A stretch of 64,000 nt of DNA from DASRAP01 sp035277145 (GTDB lineage: Bacteria > Gemmatimonadota > Gemmatimonadetes > Gemmatimonadales > Gemmatimonadaceae): NCBI GenBank assembly GCA_035277145.1, contig DATELA010000072.1, forward strand, positions 78,922-142,921, read 5' to 3'. The notes under the pieces are model-generated. The model saw only the letters and a program-made list of their open reading frames with translations. It was not told where the DNA came from and made no database searches. The translations under genes and the position numbers were made by a program. Shown in pieces: positions 1-8,190 of this stretch (position 1 is the stretch's first letter; every line of letters starts with the position of its first letter).

Positions 1-268
1 TATTGAAGAAGGTGCTGAGCAGCTTCTTGGTCGCCGCTTTGGCGGTCTTGGCGTGGTCCGCCGTGGGGCGATAGACGTGGCGAGGGCCGTCCCACTCGTG
101 CGTGCAGTAGCCCTTATCCTCGAGGATGCGGAGCATGCCGCGCACCGCCGAATAACTCGGCGGATCGGGGAGTTCCGCGAGCACGTCCGCCGCGGACGCG
201 CGTCCGTGGCGGAAGAGGATTTCCATGATTTGCCGCTCGCGCCGTCCGAGCTCGTCGAGTTGCGCCAT
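1..268 (-). CDS. BlaI/MecI/CopY-family transcriptional regulator (partial)
   Basis: I read this frame directly because the gene runs off the left edge. It starts at the ATG at 268-266 and gives 89 codons without a stop. It opens MAQLDELGRREREI-like (MAQLDELGRRERQIMEIL), followed by a winged-helix segment (RASAADVLAELPDPPSYSAV) and a wing with HEWDGPRHVYRPT. This is the usual N-terminal DNA-binding half of BlaI/MecI/CopY repressors, which dimerise through the missing C-terminus and are often cleaved or released by an M56 metallopeptidase partner. Such a partner would lie beyond position 1 and cannot be seen. A perfect inverted repeat at 299-316, just upstream, is a plausible autoregulatory operator. 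Family assignment is firm; the regulated signal is unknown. Confidence 0.85.
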   Translation of the reverse strand, partial: MAQLDELGRRERQIMEILFRHGRASAADVLAELPDPPSYSAVRGMLRILEDKGYCTHEWDGPRHVYRPTADHAKTAKAATKKLLSTFFN

Positions 269-298
269 GTGCCTGGTGTATGCCAGTGTGGTAGCAGG

Positions 299-316
299 GT
301 GCTAGTACACTAGCAC
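299..316. promoter_or_regulatory. Inverted repeat, candidate BlaI-type operator
   Basis: Perfect 8-bp inverted repeat with a 2-bp spacer (GTGCTAGT-AC-ACTAGCAC), 30 bp upstream of the BlaI-family start codon. BlaI/MecI repressors bind short dyads near their own promoters, so autoregulation is the natural reading. It is not an exact match to the classic TACA/TGTA staphylococcal box. Confidence 0.5.
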
Positions 317-354
317 CATATCCTGCGGCGTCAACCGGGGGTGGGGCGAGACGT

Positions 355-738
355 CTACGCTGCTGCTGCCGGCATGGCGCCGGCATCGACGAGCCGCCGG
401 TTCACCGGATCAACGACGACGTTCAGGCCTTCGAGCGTTCGCGCGCCCAGCAGGGCCAGGTCGCCCGGCTCGGCAAACACAACCTCATCGATTGTTTGAG
501 TACCTGCGGCATAGAGCCACGCGCCACCGGTCCACCGCTCGACGATGGTGCCGGTCGCCTGGCGGAATCGCAGTCGCTTTCGTCGCGAGATGCCGAGCGA
601 CTCGAGAATCGCAGACGGGACCCACGACAGTTCCGATCCCGTGTCGACGAGCAGGGACTGCACGCGCAGCCGTTCGCCTGGTTGCGCAGGGTTCTCGAGT
701 TCGATGTCGGTGCGGAAGGTTCCCATTTCGTCGGACAC
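355..738 (-). CDS. Retropepsin-like aspartic protease family protein
   Basis: 127-residue single-domain protein with the aspartyl-protease signature LLVDTGSELSWVP near residues 29-41. Further on it has LLGARTLEGL, typical of bacterial clan AA (retroviral-type) proteases that act as dimers. I chose the GTG at 738 because a paralogue at 26774-27157 starts with ATG at the same place (MSDDMGTF versus VSDEMGTF here) and both are preceded by the same GAGGTGTTAC ribosome-binding stretch. The substrate is unknown. The second copy is next to a Uma2 gene; this copy is not. In-frame Met at 726 is the alternative start. Confidence 0.75.
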   Translation of the reverse strand: MSDEMGTFRTDIELENPAQPGERLRVQSLLVDTGSELSWVPSAILESLGISRRKRLRFRQATGTIVERWTGGAWLYAAGTQTIDEVVFAEPGDLALLGARTLEGLNVVVDPVNRRLVDAGAMPAAAA

Positions 739-935
739 GGTAACACCTCGACATACAGAGTGCGGCACCAAAACGACGCACGCGTAAGCGATTCAACGCA
801 CGCCATTCGATCCGAGGCTACCCTCGGCGCTGGAGCGAAGTCAAGTTCGATTGCCGACCGAACGATGACGCCGCGCTGACGGCCGCGCCTATCGTGGCGG
901 CCCGCACCGATGTGTGGTATATAGCGGTCTAAATC

Positions 936-1202
936 ATGACTAAAGCGCGCAGCTCCCAAGACCGCGTGGTGAAAGTTCGAGCCAGGCTTTTCGCGAATGG
1001 CGACTCCCAGGCCGTCCGGTTACCCAAAGAGTTCTGCTTTCGCGGCGCCGAAGTCTTTGTGCATCGCGACGGTGACGCGGTAACCCTCGAGCCGGCGCCC
1101 GTCGCGACTTGGCCGGATGGTCATTGGACACGCATCGACAAGCTGCGCCGCGGGCTACGAATCACGATGCCGGCTCCGCTCGGCGGCGCCTTGCTGCGCT
1201 AA
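936..1202 (+). CDS. VapB/AbrB-type antitoxin-like DNA-binding protein
   Basis: 88 residues with a SpoVT-AbrB swapped-hairpin core: RARLFANGDSQAVRLPKEF, then EVFVHRDGDAVTLEP. This is the standard VapB antitoxin layout, in which the N-terminus binds operator DNA and the C-terminus neutralises a PIN-domain VapC toxin. No VapC ORF follows. The next gene is convergent and overlaps by 3 bp, so this copy is an orphan here. It may regulate transcription alone or be a remnant of a toxin-antitoxin pair. Confidence 0.7.
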   Translation: MTKARSSQDRVVKVRARLFANGDSQAVRLPKEFCFRGAEVFVHRDGDAVTLEPAPVATWPDGHWTRIDKLRRGLRITMPAPLGGALLR

Positions 1203-1585
1203 TTCTTCGCCGCTTGCCGCTTTGCAGTGAACGTGCCTGCACCATATCCGCCGAGATCGAGCGTGCCTTTGAGCGTGCCGTCGGCTTCGACAGTGCCGGT
1301 GTACGTGACTTTGAACGTCGTTCCCTGCACATTCGCGTCGAACGCGAATGTGAGTTTGTTGTCTTTGACGCTGCCCTTGAGGTCGGCTTCGCCGAGCGCT
1401 TGCGACGAGTAGTGGCCCGTGAGCGTGTCGGCGGATTGCTTGAGCGTCACGGTTGGTGTGCCGGTGCCCGCGTCCGTGTTCACGGTGAACGTCCACGTGC
1501 CGGTGAGATCGGTTTTCTTGTCCTGCGCCGCCGCCAGCGCAGGAGCGGACATCATTAGTACGAGCGCAACAGTCGTGAGTCGCAT
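1199..1585 (-). CDS. Secreted lipocalin/META-like small beta protein
   Basis: 128 residues starting MRLTTVALVLMMSAPALAAAQ, a clear signal peptide with predicted cleavage after Ala. The mature part is a run of short beta-strand repeats (DLTGTWTFTV, TLTGHYSSQALGEADLKG, KLTFAFDANVQGTTFKVTYTGTV) characteristic of small periplasmic barrel-like proteins of unknown ligand, common in Gemmatimonadota and Acidobacteria. I took the ATG at 1585, which begins the signal peptide, rather than the earlier in-frame Met at 1621. One copy of the dispersed 30-bp element lies 39 bp upstream (1624-1653), in the orientation that could drive this gene. Confidence 0.7.
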   Translation of the reverse strand: MRLTTVALVLMMSAPALAAAQDKKTDLTGTWTFTVNTDAGTGTPTVTLKQSADTLTGHYSSQALGEADLKGSVKDNKLTFAFDANVQGTTFKVTYTGTVEADGTLKGTLDLGGYGAGTFTAKRQAAKN

Positions 1586-1623
1586 GATGGTTTCCGGTTT
1601 CTGGTCGAACAGGCTCTGCACAT

Positions 1624-1653
1624 GCGTACGCTCGGCGAGGCGGCCGAGTCAAG
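1624..1653 (-). repeat. Dispersed 30-bp element, copy 1
   Basis: Core reads GCGTACGCTCGGCGAGG then CGGCCGAGTCAAG on the plus strand. The same 30 bp recur at 5254-5283 (identical) and 12285-12314 (one mismatch). On the minus strand it begins CTTGAC, like a -35 box, and lies upstream of a minus-strand start codon. This copy lacks the left half of the palindrome seen in the other two. Confidence 0.75.
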
Positions 1654-1726
1654 GGGCATTGAGGGGTTGTGGCGGGCACGCCCATTTGGCGCGATAATCC
1701 GGAGGCCTCCGACCGCGGGACGCTCC

Positions 1727-4684
1727 GTGGACCAGCACAACACGACACCCGAACACCCCGCACTGCTCGCCGGCAAATACACGATCGAGCAGGAGATCGG
1801 ACGCGGTGGCATGGCCACCGTGTATCGCGCAACGCGCACAGGCGACGCAGAACCGGTGGCTGTCAAAATCATGCGGCGCGAATTCGCGACCTCGGTCGAG
1901 GCGGCGCGGTTCTTGCGCGAAATCGAACTCGTACGCGGCATGCAGCATCCGCACATCGTACCGGTGCTCGACGCCGGAACGCACGATGGACTTCCGTACT
2001 ACGTCATGCCGCTGGTGCGCGGCGAAACACTGCGCGCCCGCATGACGCGCGAGCATCAAATGCCGCTCGATGACGCGTTGTCGATCACACGAGACGTCGC
2101 CGCGGCGCTGACGCACGCGCATGCACACCAGGTCGTGCATCGCGACATCAAACCCGAAAACATTCTTCTCGAGCATGACCGTGCGCTCGTCACGGATTTC
2201 GGAATTGCACGCGCGATCACCGCCGAAGCACGCACCAAGCTCACCAGCACCGGTGTGTCGATCGGCACTATCGGGTACATGAGTCCCGAACAAGCAACGG
2301 CCGATGCAAGCGTCGACGGACGTTCAGACATGTATTCGCTGGCGTCGGTGTTGTACGAAATGTTGAGCGGAGAGCTGCCGCACTCGGGTTCCACACCGTC
2401 AATGATTCTCGCGCGGCAACTAAGCGACGAAGTGCGCTCGCTGACACCCCTGCGGTCGAGCGTTACGCCCTCGATCGACGCCGCCATCCGTCGCGCGCTC
2501 GCACACGCACCTGCCGACCGGTTCGCGACGATCGAAGCGTTCACCACCGCACTGTCGGGCCCTGCTCCGGCCGCGGCGCGTTCGCGCACATTATGGTCTC
2601 GACAACGCATCGCTGCCGTTGCACTCGGCGTCGCCGGCGTTGCGTGGATCGGCGCGACATTGCTCGGCGACGAACCAACCATCGGTGATGGACGGCTCGG
2701 TATCGCGGTGTTTCCGCTGCGGCCGTTGCGCGCGCAGGATGCGCAATGGTCGGAATCGCTCTCCGACTTTTTGTCGACGGCCCTCGACGGCGTACCTGGT
2801 GTGCGCGTGCCTGATCCATGGTCGTTGTGGAGCGATCTGCGCACACAGCGAAGTGCACCCGCTACGACGCCGGACGACATCACAGCGGAACGCCTCGCGA
2901 AGCGTGCCGGTGCGTCGCGATATGTCCTTGGCACGGTGCTCGAGTCACGCGGCAAGGTCGAAGTGAGTTTGCGCGTGTACGCGGTAGGCGGAGGCGAACC
3001 GCTTGCTGCGATCACCGCCGCACACCACCCCGACTCCATCGCAACGCTCGTACAGGATCTCGGTTCGGCGGTGATCGCCAAACTGTGGGGCGACAAGCGC
3101 CCGCCGGGCATGCCGAATATCGAACGCAACTCGACGCGTTCGGCGGACGCACTCAAATCATATCTCGTCGCGCGCGATGCGCTGCGCCGCGGCATCATCG
3201 ACTCGGCCGAGGCGGCGATCACGCGCGCGATTACGATCGACACGACGTTTGTGCTCGCGTTGCTCGACGCGACGGTGATTTCGTCGTGGACACAGTTCCT
3301 GCGCGGACGGCCGATGACCGGCTTGAGCGAATTGTTGCAGCGCGCCGCTGCATCGGGCGACACGTTGAACGAGCGCACGCGACTGCGACTGCGCGCGCTG
3401 CAGGCGTCCGTCGAAACGGAAGGCACGCGCGCCGCGGAAGCGCTCGAGCAGGTGGTGCGCATCGACCCAACGGACGTGCAGGCGTGGAGTGAGCTCGCGT
3501 TCGTGCGCCTTGTGTACGGCTGGCAATTCGGCGTTGGCGTCGCATCGGCAGCGGAGGCAGCCGATCGCGCGCTCGCGCTCGATTCATCGCACGTACCGAC
3601 CATAGCCACGCGGCTCGACATGGCGATCGCGGCGCTCGACTCGTCCACAACCGACCGGCTGATCGCGCGGTTGCGCGCGTCCGACAGCAACAGCGCCATT
3701 GCGCGGCGGTACGTGACCGCGAGTCATTTGCTCCGCGCGCCCGAGGCAGTGTTTCGCGCGACCATTGACACGCTCACGCCGCAGGACGACGTAGACTGGG
3801 CCACGATGGTGCGCACGTTGCGTGCGTATGCACCAGAGCGCCTCAATGCGCTCCTTGCGCGTTGGCGCGCAGTCGCTGGCCTTGGTCAACCGCGACGCAG
3901 CGCAGCCATCGTCGCGGCGTACGCCGCCGTCGATCAAGGTCGACTCGCGGAAACGGATTCGGCGATTCGCGCGGGCGCGCTGCGTGAACACAGCGGGCTC
4001 GATCAGTTCGTCAATCGCGCGATTGTCGCCAGTTCGATCGCGGGCGTTACGGACTCGGTTTCCGCGACGAACGCAGCGATGCGTATGGCGCAGTTCATGC
4101 CGATCGGTACGGCGCTCAAGCGATTCAACACGGATGCGGTCTGGGAAACCGCGTGGACCCTCGCCGCGTGGAACGCAATGTATGGTGACACCGTCGTGTC
4201 ACGGCAGTGGCATGCGCTGATCGGAACGTTTCCCACTGACGGGACCCCGCGCGACTGGCGCGCCGCGTTGCGCGCCGACATCGAAGCGCGACTGGCCGCA
4301 CGTCGCGGCGATCGCGGAGGAGCGCTGCGCCTCGAGACGCAAGCATACACGCTGTGGGCTGTGCACACGAACTATCAGAATTCGTTGAGCCCCGAGGCGG
4401 CAATGCGGTTCACGCTCGCGGAACTCCTCGCCGTTGCGGGACAGACCGACAGCGCAGCGGTGTTGTTTGGTTCGCTGATTCCACCGGGAACGTATGTCGG
4501 ACCATACACCGTGCGCTCGTATTACGAACTTGGGCGTATCGCGGAATCGAAATCGCGGCGCGCCGAAGCGAGCCGGTACTATGAAATGGCCGCGCGGTCG
4601 TGGGTGAACGCGGGCGGCGAAGTACGCACGTGGCTTAACCGTGCGCGCGAAGGGTTTGCGCGGACATCGGCGACGGCGCGCTGA
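1727..4684 (+). CDS. Serine/threonine protein kinase with C-terminal TPR-like sensor region
   Basis: About 985 residues. The N-terminal Hanks-type kinase has the glycine loop IGRGGMATVY, the VAVKI lysine, HRDIKPEN catalytic loop, DFG and the SPEQ segment. A single membrane helix follows (RIAAVALGVAGVAWIGATLL). The long extracytoplasmic part starts with an adenylate-cyclase-like/FlgO-like segment (VFPLRPL...DFLSTALDGVPGVRV) and continues into helical TPR-type repeats. The kinase probably transmits an extracellular signal to cytoplasmic targets. I prefer the GTG at 1727. The earlier in-frame ATG at 1622 would translate the dispersed 30-bp repeat and add 35 low-complexity residues, while the kinase core begins only about 16 residues after the GTG. 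Confidence 0.88.
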   Translation: MDQHNTTPEHPALLAGKYTIEQEIGRGGMATVYRATRTGDAEPVAVKIMRREFATSVEAARFLREIELVRGMQHPHIVPVLDAGTHDGLPYYVMPLVRGETLRARMTREHQMPLDDALSITRDVAAALTHAHAHQVVHRDIKPENILLEHDRALVTDFGIARAITAEARTKLTSTGVSIGTIGYMSPEQATADASVDGRSDMYSLASVLYEMLSGELPHSGSTPSMILARQLSDEVRSLTPLRSSVTPSIDAAIRRALAHAPADRFATIEAFTTALSGPAPAAARSRTLWSRQRIAAVALGVAGVAWIGATLLGDEPTIGDGRLGIAVFPLRPLRAQDAQWSESLSDFLSTALDGVPGVRVPDPWSLWSDLRTQRSAPATTPDDITAERLAKRAGASRYVLGTVLESRGKVEVSLRVYAVGGGEPLAAITAAHHPDSIATLVQDLGSAVIAKLWGDKRPPGMPNIERNSTRSADALKSYLVARDALRRGIIDSAEAAITRAITIDTTFVLALLDATVISSWTQFLRGRPMTGLSELLQRAAASGDTLNERTRLRLRALQASVETEGTRAAEALEQVVRIDPTDVQAWSELAFVRLVYGWQFGVGVASAAEAADRALALDSSHVPTIATRLDMAIAALDSSTTDRLIARLRASDSNSAIARRYVTASHLLRAPEAVFRATIDTLTPQDDVDWATMVRTLRAYAPERLNALLARWRAVAGLGQPRRSAAIVAAYAAVDQGRLAETDSAIRAGALREHSGLDQFVNRAIVASSIAGVTDSVSATNAAMRMAQFMPIGTALKRFNTDAVWETAWTLAAWNAMYGDTVVSRQWHALIGTFPTDGTPRDWRAALRADIEARLAARRGDRGGALRLETQAYTLWAVHTNYQNSLSPEAAMRFTLAELLAVAGQTDSAAVLFGSLIPPGTYVGPYTVRSYYELGRIAESKSRRAEASRYYEMAARSWVNAGGEVRTWLNRAREGFARTSATAR

Positions 4685-4696
4685 GAGCGGCGGTTT

Positions 4697-5223
4697 CTAG
4701 TCGAACAGACCATGCACATCGATCATGAGCGATGTTGAAGCACCAGCCGGGTGCCACTCGAGTGTGTTCTCACGAACCGCGTCCTCGTGGCCTGGTCTCA
4801 CGACCGTAACGCATCGCGTTTCCGGATCTACGATCCAGTACTCGGCAATCGTCAGCTCCAAGTAGAGATCGCGCTTTTCAACGTGGTCGCGCCGCCGTGT
4901 TGTTGGAGACACGATCTCGACAACGAGAATCGGCAACGGTGCCCTATTCCACGGTGTGCTGCGCGGAGCCGGTGATCGCACCATCAAGTCTGGTTCAACC
5001 TGCGTATCCGCAAGCTGTACCACGGCTCGCGGATGATACACGAGACCGAGACGATTCTCCGCTACGTACGGACCAAGCGCGCGGATAAAAGCGCCGCAAG
5101 CGTCTCGTGATCCTGATTCGGCGCAGGTGTCACGAGCAGTTCTCCGTGCACCAGTTCGTACTTGTTGCCGTCCTCAGGCAACAGGTCGAGTTCCTCGAGC
5201 GTCCACGGTTTCGTTGCGGCCAT
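4697..5223 (-). pseudogene. Uma2-family endonuclease-like protein, frameshifted
   Basis: The ATG at 5223 opens MAATKPWTLEELDLLPEDGN, nearly identical to the intact Uma2 gene at 11622-12152, and continues to APNQDHETLAALL. It then runs into a stop (TAG) near 5055. The remaining Uma2 core (RAVVQLADTQVEPDLMVRSP, PILVVEIVSPTTRRRDH, EYWIVDPETRCVTVVRPG) continues in another frame to the stop at 4697. The alignment implies one missing base near 5090. Uma2 proteins have a PD-(D/E)XK nuclease-like fold of uncertain role. A sequencing error would restore the gene; otherwise it is inactivated. Confidence 0.7.
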
Positions 5224-5248
5224 GTGCGCGTGTTCCTTTTTCGCTATG

Positions 5249-5283
5249 GCCGAGCGTACGCTCGGCGAGGCGGCCGAGTCAAG
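5249..5283 (-). repeat. Dispersed 30-bp element, copy 2, with 18-bp palindrome
   Basis: The perfect palindrome GCCGAGCGTACGCTCGGC (5249-5266) is followed by GAGGCGGCCGAGTCAAG. On the minus strand the element starts CTTGAC and ends 26 bp before the ATG of the frameshifted Uma2 gene. It may be a promoter or a regulator-binding site, or simply a mobile palindromic repeat. Confidence 0.75.
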
Positions 5284-5301
5284 TGGTGCGATGGAGCGCG
5301 C

Positions 5302-5694
5302 CTACTTCCGCGTTATCTCGATCACTCCGCGCGGATGACCCATCCCGAATCGGGCAGACGCCTGGCCGGCGTTCCAGTACCGAACTTCGCTCACATCGAT
5401 GACGCGTAGTTGCCGCAGGTACTCTGCCCTGCCGAGAAACGATCCGTTCATGAACACGCTCACCGAACTCGGCGTTGGGTCAGACACCGACGTCGGGCCT
5501 CTGCTCGACAACCACTCGGGACGGAGTTTCGCAATCGCGTCGTAGAGCTCCGTTGAGTTTGTCGCCTGCAACTGCGCTCCTGAGAGCGTACTACCGCCGT
5601 TGGAACGCGTACCACCCACGGCGGCCGCGCCCGCGCAGCCCAGCGCGAAACAGATCGCGAACAAGCCAATGCTCGGCGCGCGCATGCGTGGCAT
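5302..5694 (-). CDS. TonB-receptor plug-like lipoprotein
   Basis: 130 residues with an N-terminal lipobox (FALGCAG) after a hydrophobic stretch. The C-terminus resembles the end of a TonB-dependent receptor plug: VSVFMNGSFLGRAEYLRQL, IDVSEVRYWNAGQASARFG, HPRGVIEITRK. Free-standing plug-like lipoproteins of this type are frequent in Gemmatimonadota. It is the last gene of the minus-strand SusC/SusD operon, and its start codon directly follows the stop of the preceding lipoprotein gene, so the two are probably translated together. Its function is unknown; interaction with an outer-membrane channel is a guess. Confidence 0.65.
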   Translation of the reverse strand: MPRMRAPSIGLFAICFALGCAGAAAVGGTRSNGGSTLSGAQLQATNSTELYDAIAKLRPEWLSSRGPTSVSDPTPSSVSVFMNGSFLGRAEYLRQLRVIDVSEVRYWNAGQASARFGMGHPRGVIEITRK

Positions 5695-6204
5695 TCACCG
5701 AATGGGGAATCGAAGCGATGCCGAGAACCGGACTCGCTGCGCCGGCGGCGGCGGCGGAGGCTCTTCATTAGATGTGTTCGGATCCGCCCATTGCACAACG
5801 CTCTTTACGACCAGCGCCAGTACAGCCGCCGTACCCACGCTCGCCGCGACGGTCCGCACACGCGAGAGTTTGCGACGATGGACTTGCACCACTTCCGCGC
5901 GACCAAGAAAGAGCGTTTGCCATCCACTGTCCATCAGCGCGCCACGGTACGTTCGCGTGACGGGCACTGACACCGACACCGAATCGTGCAGCTCGCGCGC
6001 GACGCGCCCGTCGAGATTGGTCGTGTACGTTCCGAGATCTTTGCTCAGCCGCGCGGCAGCGGACTCCGTCACCACCACGCGAACGTCAGCGCGCGGATTA
6101 ACCGCGCCAACCTGCACGGGCACGTACTTGTAACAACCAGTTGCTGCGAGCCCAACGACGAGCACAGCAACACAGCGCGTCACGAACGCTCGAGGTCGCC
6201 GCAT
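5695..6204 (-). CDS. Lipoprotein of unknown function
   Basis: 169 residues. The start at 6204 (MRRPRAFVTRC) gives a signal peptide ending in a lipobox, LAATGCYKY. The middle has VRVVVTESAAARLSKDLG, SVSVPVTRTYRG and a basic segment. A second hydrophobic helix (ASVGTAAVLALVVKSVVQW) is followed by six prolines and a short tail. It overlaps the upstream lipoprotein gene by 25 bp, which supports one transcript with the SusC/SusD genes. I recognise no catalytic motif. Confidence 0.65.
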   Translation of the reverse strand: MRRPRAFVTRCVAVLVVGLAATGCYKYVPVQVGAVNPRADVRVVVTESAAARLSKDLGTYTTNLDGRVARELHDSVSVSVPVTRTYRGALMDSGWQTLFLGRAEVVQVHRRKLSRVRTVAASVGTAAVLALVVKSVVQWADPNTSNEEPPPPPPAQRVRFSASLRFPIR

Positions 6205-6692
6205 GCAATTGGAGACAACCCGTTCCAGTTCGTCGCCGACTGCGACGGCCGCACGCGCACGCTGTATGCGCCAAGCGAGTCGAGCGAGCCCGCAATCGAA
6301 CGCGTGATCGTCGCCGCGCCCGTTGCATCCGCAACTATGTCTGGATACGACGGAACCGTTGCGAACAAGAACAATCCATTGCCGGCCGTGCTGTTCGTTG
6401 CGGCGACGTTCACTGAGCAATCGCCGCCACGATACATGCGCCACTGATACACGGCGTTCGGCGTCGCGCCGGTCACAGTCACGACCGCTTGCATGCGCGA
6501 GCCGAAGTATTCCGTGACGGTCACCGAAGCCTGCAACGTCGCGGTACCGACCGGCGTTACGGCCGCGCTCCACGTTTCGCGAACTTCAAAATCCCCGGCG
6601 CCGTCGCGCACTTCCGCAGGGCCGGCGTTGTCACATGCCGCGAACGTCGCGGCGAGCGAGAGACACACTGAGACTCTGCAAATGTTTGTCAT
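6180..6692 (-). CDS. Lipoprotein with beta-sandwich-like domain
   Basis: 170 residues. The start at 6692 gives MTNICRVSVCLSLAATFAACDN with lipobox AAC. The rest is Ser/Thr/Val-rich, with beta-strand patterns such as TLQASVTVTEYF, MQAVVTVTGATPNAVYQWRMYRG and TITRSIAGSL. This resembles secreted Ig-like or superoxide-dismutase-like folds, but no metal site is evident. It overlaps the SusD stop by 4 bp (ATGA) and the next gene by 25 bp. It is probably an outer-membrane lipoprotein of the SusCD complex. Confidence 0.65.
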   Translation of the reverse strand: MTNICRVSVCLSLAATFAACDNAGPAEVRDGAGDFEVRETWSAAVTPVGTATLQASVTVTEYFGSRMQAVVTVTGATPNAVYQWRMYRGGDCSVNVAATNSTAGNGLFLFATVPSYPDIVADATGAATITRSIAGSLDSLGAYSVRVRPSQSATNWNGLSPIACGDLERS

Positions 6693-8158
6693 CGGGTGGC
6701 CCACCATACTTTCACGAGCATGCCTTCGAGCCCGGTCGGAATTCCTGTCGCCAGCACCTGATTGATGTTGGTGCTCAGTTCAGAGCCGGGTGTTCGAATG
6801 CGCTGCGGAATGCCGCTGAGCACCGCCTGTTCGACGGGCGCGGGAACGACCGGATATCCGGTCCGGCGCCAATCATTCCACGGTTCGACTTTCAGGAAAT
6901 TCGCGACGTACTTCTGCTCGATGATTTCTTCGAGCGGGTCGGTGAGCGTACTCAGCGCAGGGCGCGCCGCGAGATAGGCATCGATCGCCGCGGTTGCAAC
7001 GCCGAGTTTTTGCATGTTTGCACGAATGCCATCGCGATACGGCGCGTCCGCTGCCGCGGCACCACTGACAATGAGCCGCGCTTCTGCTTCCGTGAACTTC
7101 TGGTCTGCAAAGCTCACGAGATTCAGCGGCGCAGTCTCGTTCGAGAAGAATGGCCCGATCCATGACACGGTTGAATCGGCGAGTTGGTCGCTGCCGTTGC
7201 GATGGCCGACGTACGTGGGTGTGAGCGATGGATATCGCGTCGTACCACGAATGGAGTCGTATACGATTGGCGTGAACATGATTGGCAATCGCGGATCAGC
7301 CCCGCCCTTCAACAACTCGACCATGAATTCGGATGCAACGAGCAGATTGCGCTGATCCTGGAACGTCCAGTTCGGATTACGTGCATTCGCGCCACCCGGA
7401 TAAATGAAATCCGCGTCGTCGCTGTTGCTGGCCAATCCCGACGCGATTGCGCTGAGCGCCGCGTTCGCTCGCGCGTTCTGGTCTTCACCTTGTGCATACG
7501 CCAAGCGGATGTTCATGCGCGCTTGCAGGAAGTGCGCGACTTTGATCCACCGCGTCATGTCGCCGGCAAACAAAAGATCGTTCGACGTCGGCCTGCGTCC
7601 TGTTGGACTGCTCAGGTCAGCGATGGCCTCGTCGAGCAGCGTGCTGATGTGCGTGTATACGGCCTTTTGTTCGTCGTATCGCGGTTCGCGGATCGCGGGA
7701 TTGCCCGCGTCGTCACACGGTACTGGTCCCCAGAGATCGGTGATGACCTGGAACGTCCACGCATTGAACAGCTTCGCGAGACCGCGGTAATAAATGTCCG
7801 CCGGGTCCGACGCGTCCTGTATCATGCGTCGCGATTCGTTGCCCGGTCGCGTGTAGTAGTAATCCCACGCCGTGCTCGCGTCGGTTTCGGCGAGTTCATA
7901 GCGATGCACTTCCGCATAGCTGCGCGTGGCGCGGTTGTACGAGAACTGCTGCAACCACTCTGCGCCCCACAACGAGTTCTCGCCGTAATACGTGGAGTGC
8001 GCAAACATCGCAATCAGCGCGGGAAGCCTGATCTCCACTGGCGCCTGCTCGGGCGCGTTTGGGTTGTCATTCACGTCGAGCAAGCTGTCGCACGCGAACA
8101 CAGACGCCGCCAACGCTACCGTGACTCCCGCGCGCGTTGCGGCTCGAATGGTTTTCAT
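6689..8158 (-). CDS. SusD/RagB-like outer-membrane nutrient-binding lipoprotein
   Basis: 489 residues. The signal peptide ends in a lipobox (LAASVFACDSLLDVNDNPN), the classic start of SusD-like proteins. Typical segments include YYRGLAKLFNAWTFQVITDLWGPVP, YTHISTLLDEAIADL, RWIKVAHFLQARMNIRLA and the C-terminal EEIIEQKYVANFLKVEPWNDWRR. SusD proteins form a lid over a SusC TonB-dependent channel and capture oligomeric nutrients. The partner SusC gene ends 32 bp upstream. The nutrient cannot be inferred from this locus; no glycosidase is adjacent. The subtype resembles SusD-like_2. Confidence 0.9.
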   Translation of the reverse strand: MKTIRAATRAGVTVALAASVFACDSLLDVNDNPNAPEQAPVEIRLPALIAMFAHSTYYGENSLWGAEWLQQFSYNRATRSYAEVHRYELAETDASTAWDYYYTRPGNESRRMIQDASDPADIYYRGLAKLFNAWTFQVITDLWGPVPCDDAGNPAIREPRYDEQKAVYTHISTLLDEAIADLSSPTGRRPTSNDLLFAGDMTRWIKVAHFLQARMNIRLAYAQGEDQNARANAALSAIASGLASNSDDADFIYPGGANARNPNWTFQDQRNLLVASEFMVELLKGGADPRLPIMFTPIVYDSIRGTTRYPSLTPTYVGHRNGSDQLADSTVSWIGPFFSNETAPLNLVSFADQKFTEAEARLIVSGAAAADAPYRDGIRANMQKLGVATAAIDAYLAARPALSTLTDPLEEIIEQKYVANFLKVEPWNDWRRTGYPVVPAPVEQAVLSGIPQRIRTPGSELSTNINQVLATGIPTGLEGMLVKVWWATR

Positions 8159-8190
8159 TCGCGATCTCCTCGAAGGCGCTCGTTGCGCGG

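Noticed and set aside
2056..3699. 547-codon minus-strand open frame inside the kinase gene
   Set aside because: High-GC antisense shadow: Arg/Ser/Ala-rich, no motif, fully overlapped by the kinase with clear domains.
5084..5100. Programmed -1 frameshift in the Uma2 gene
   Set aside because: No X-XXY-YYZ slippery heptamer fits at the junction, and the intact relatives are single-frame.
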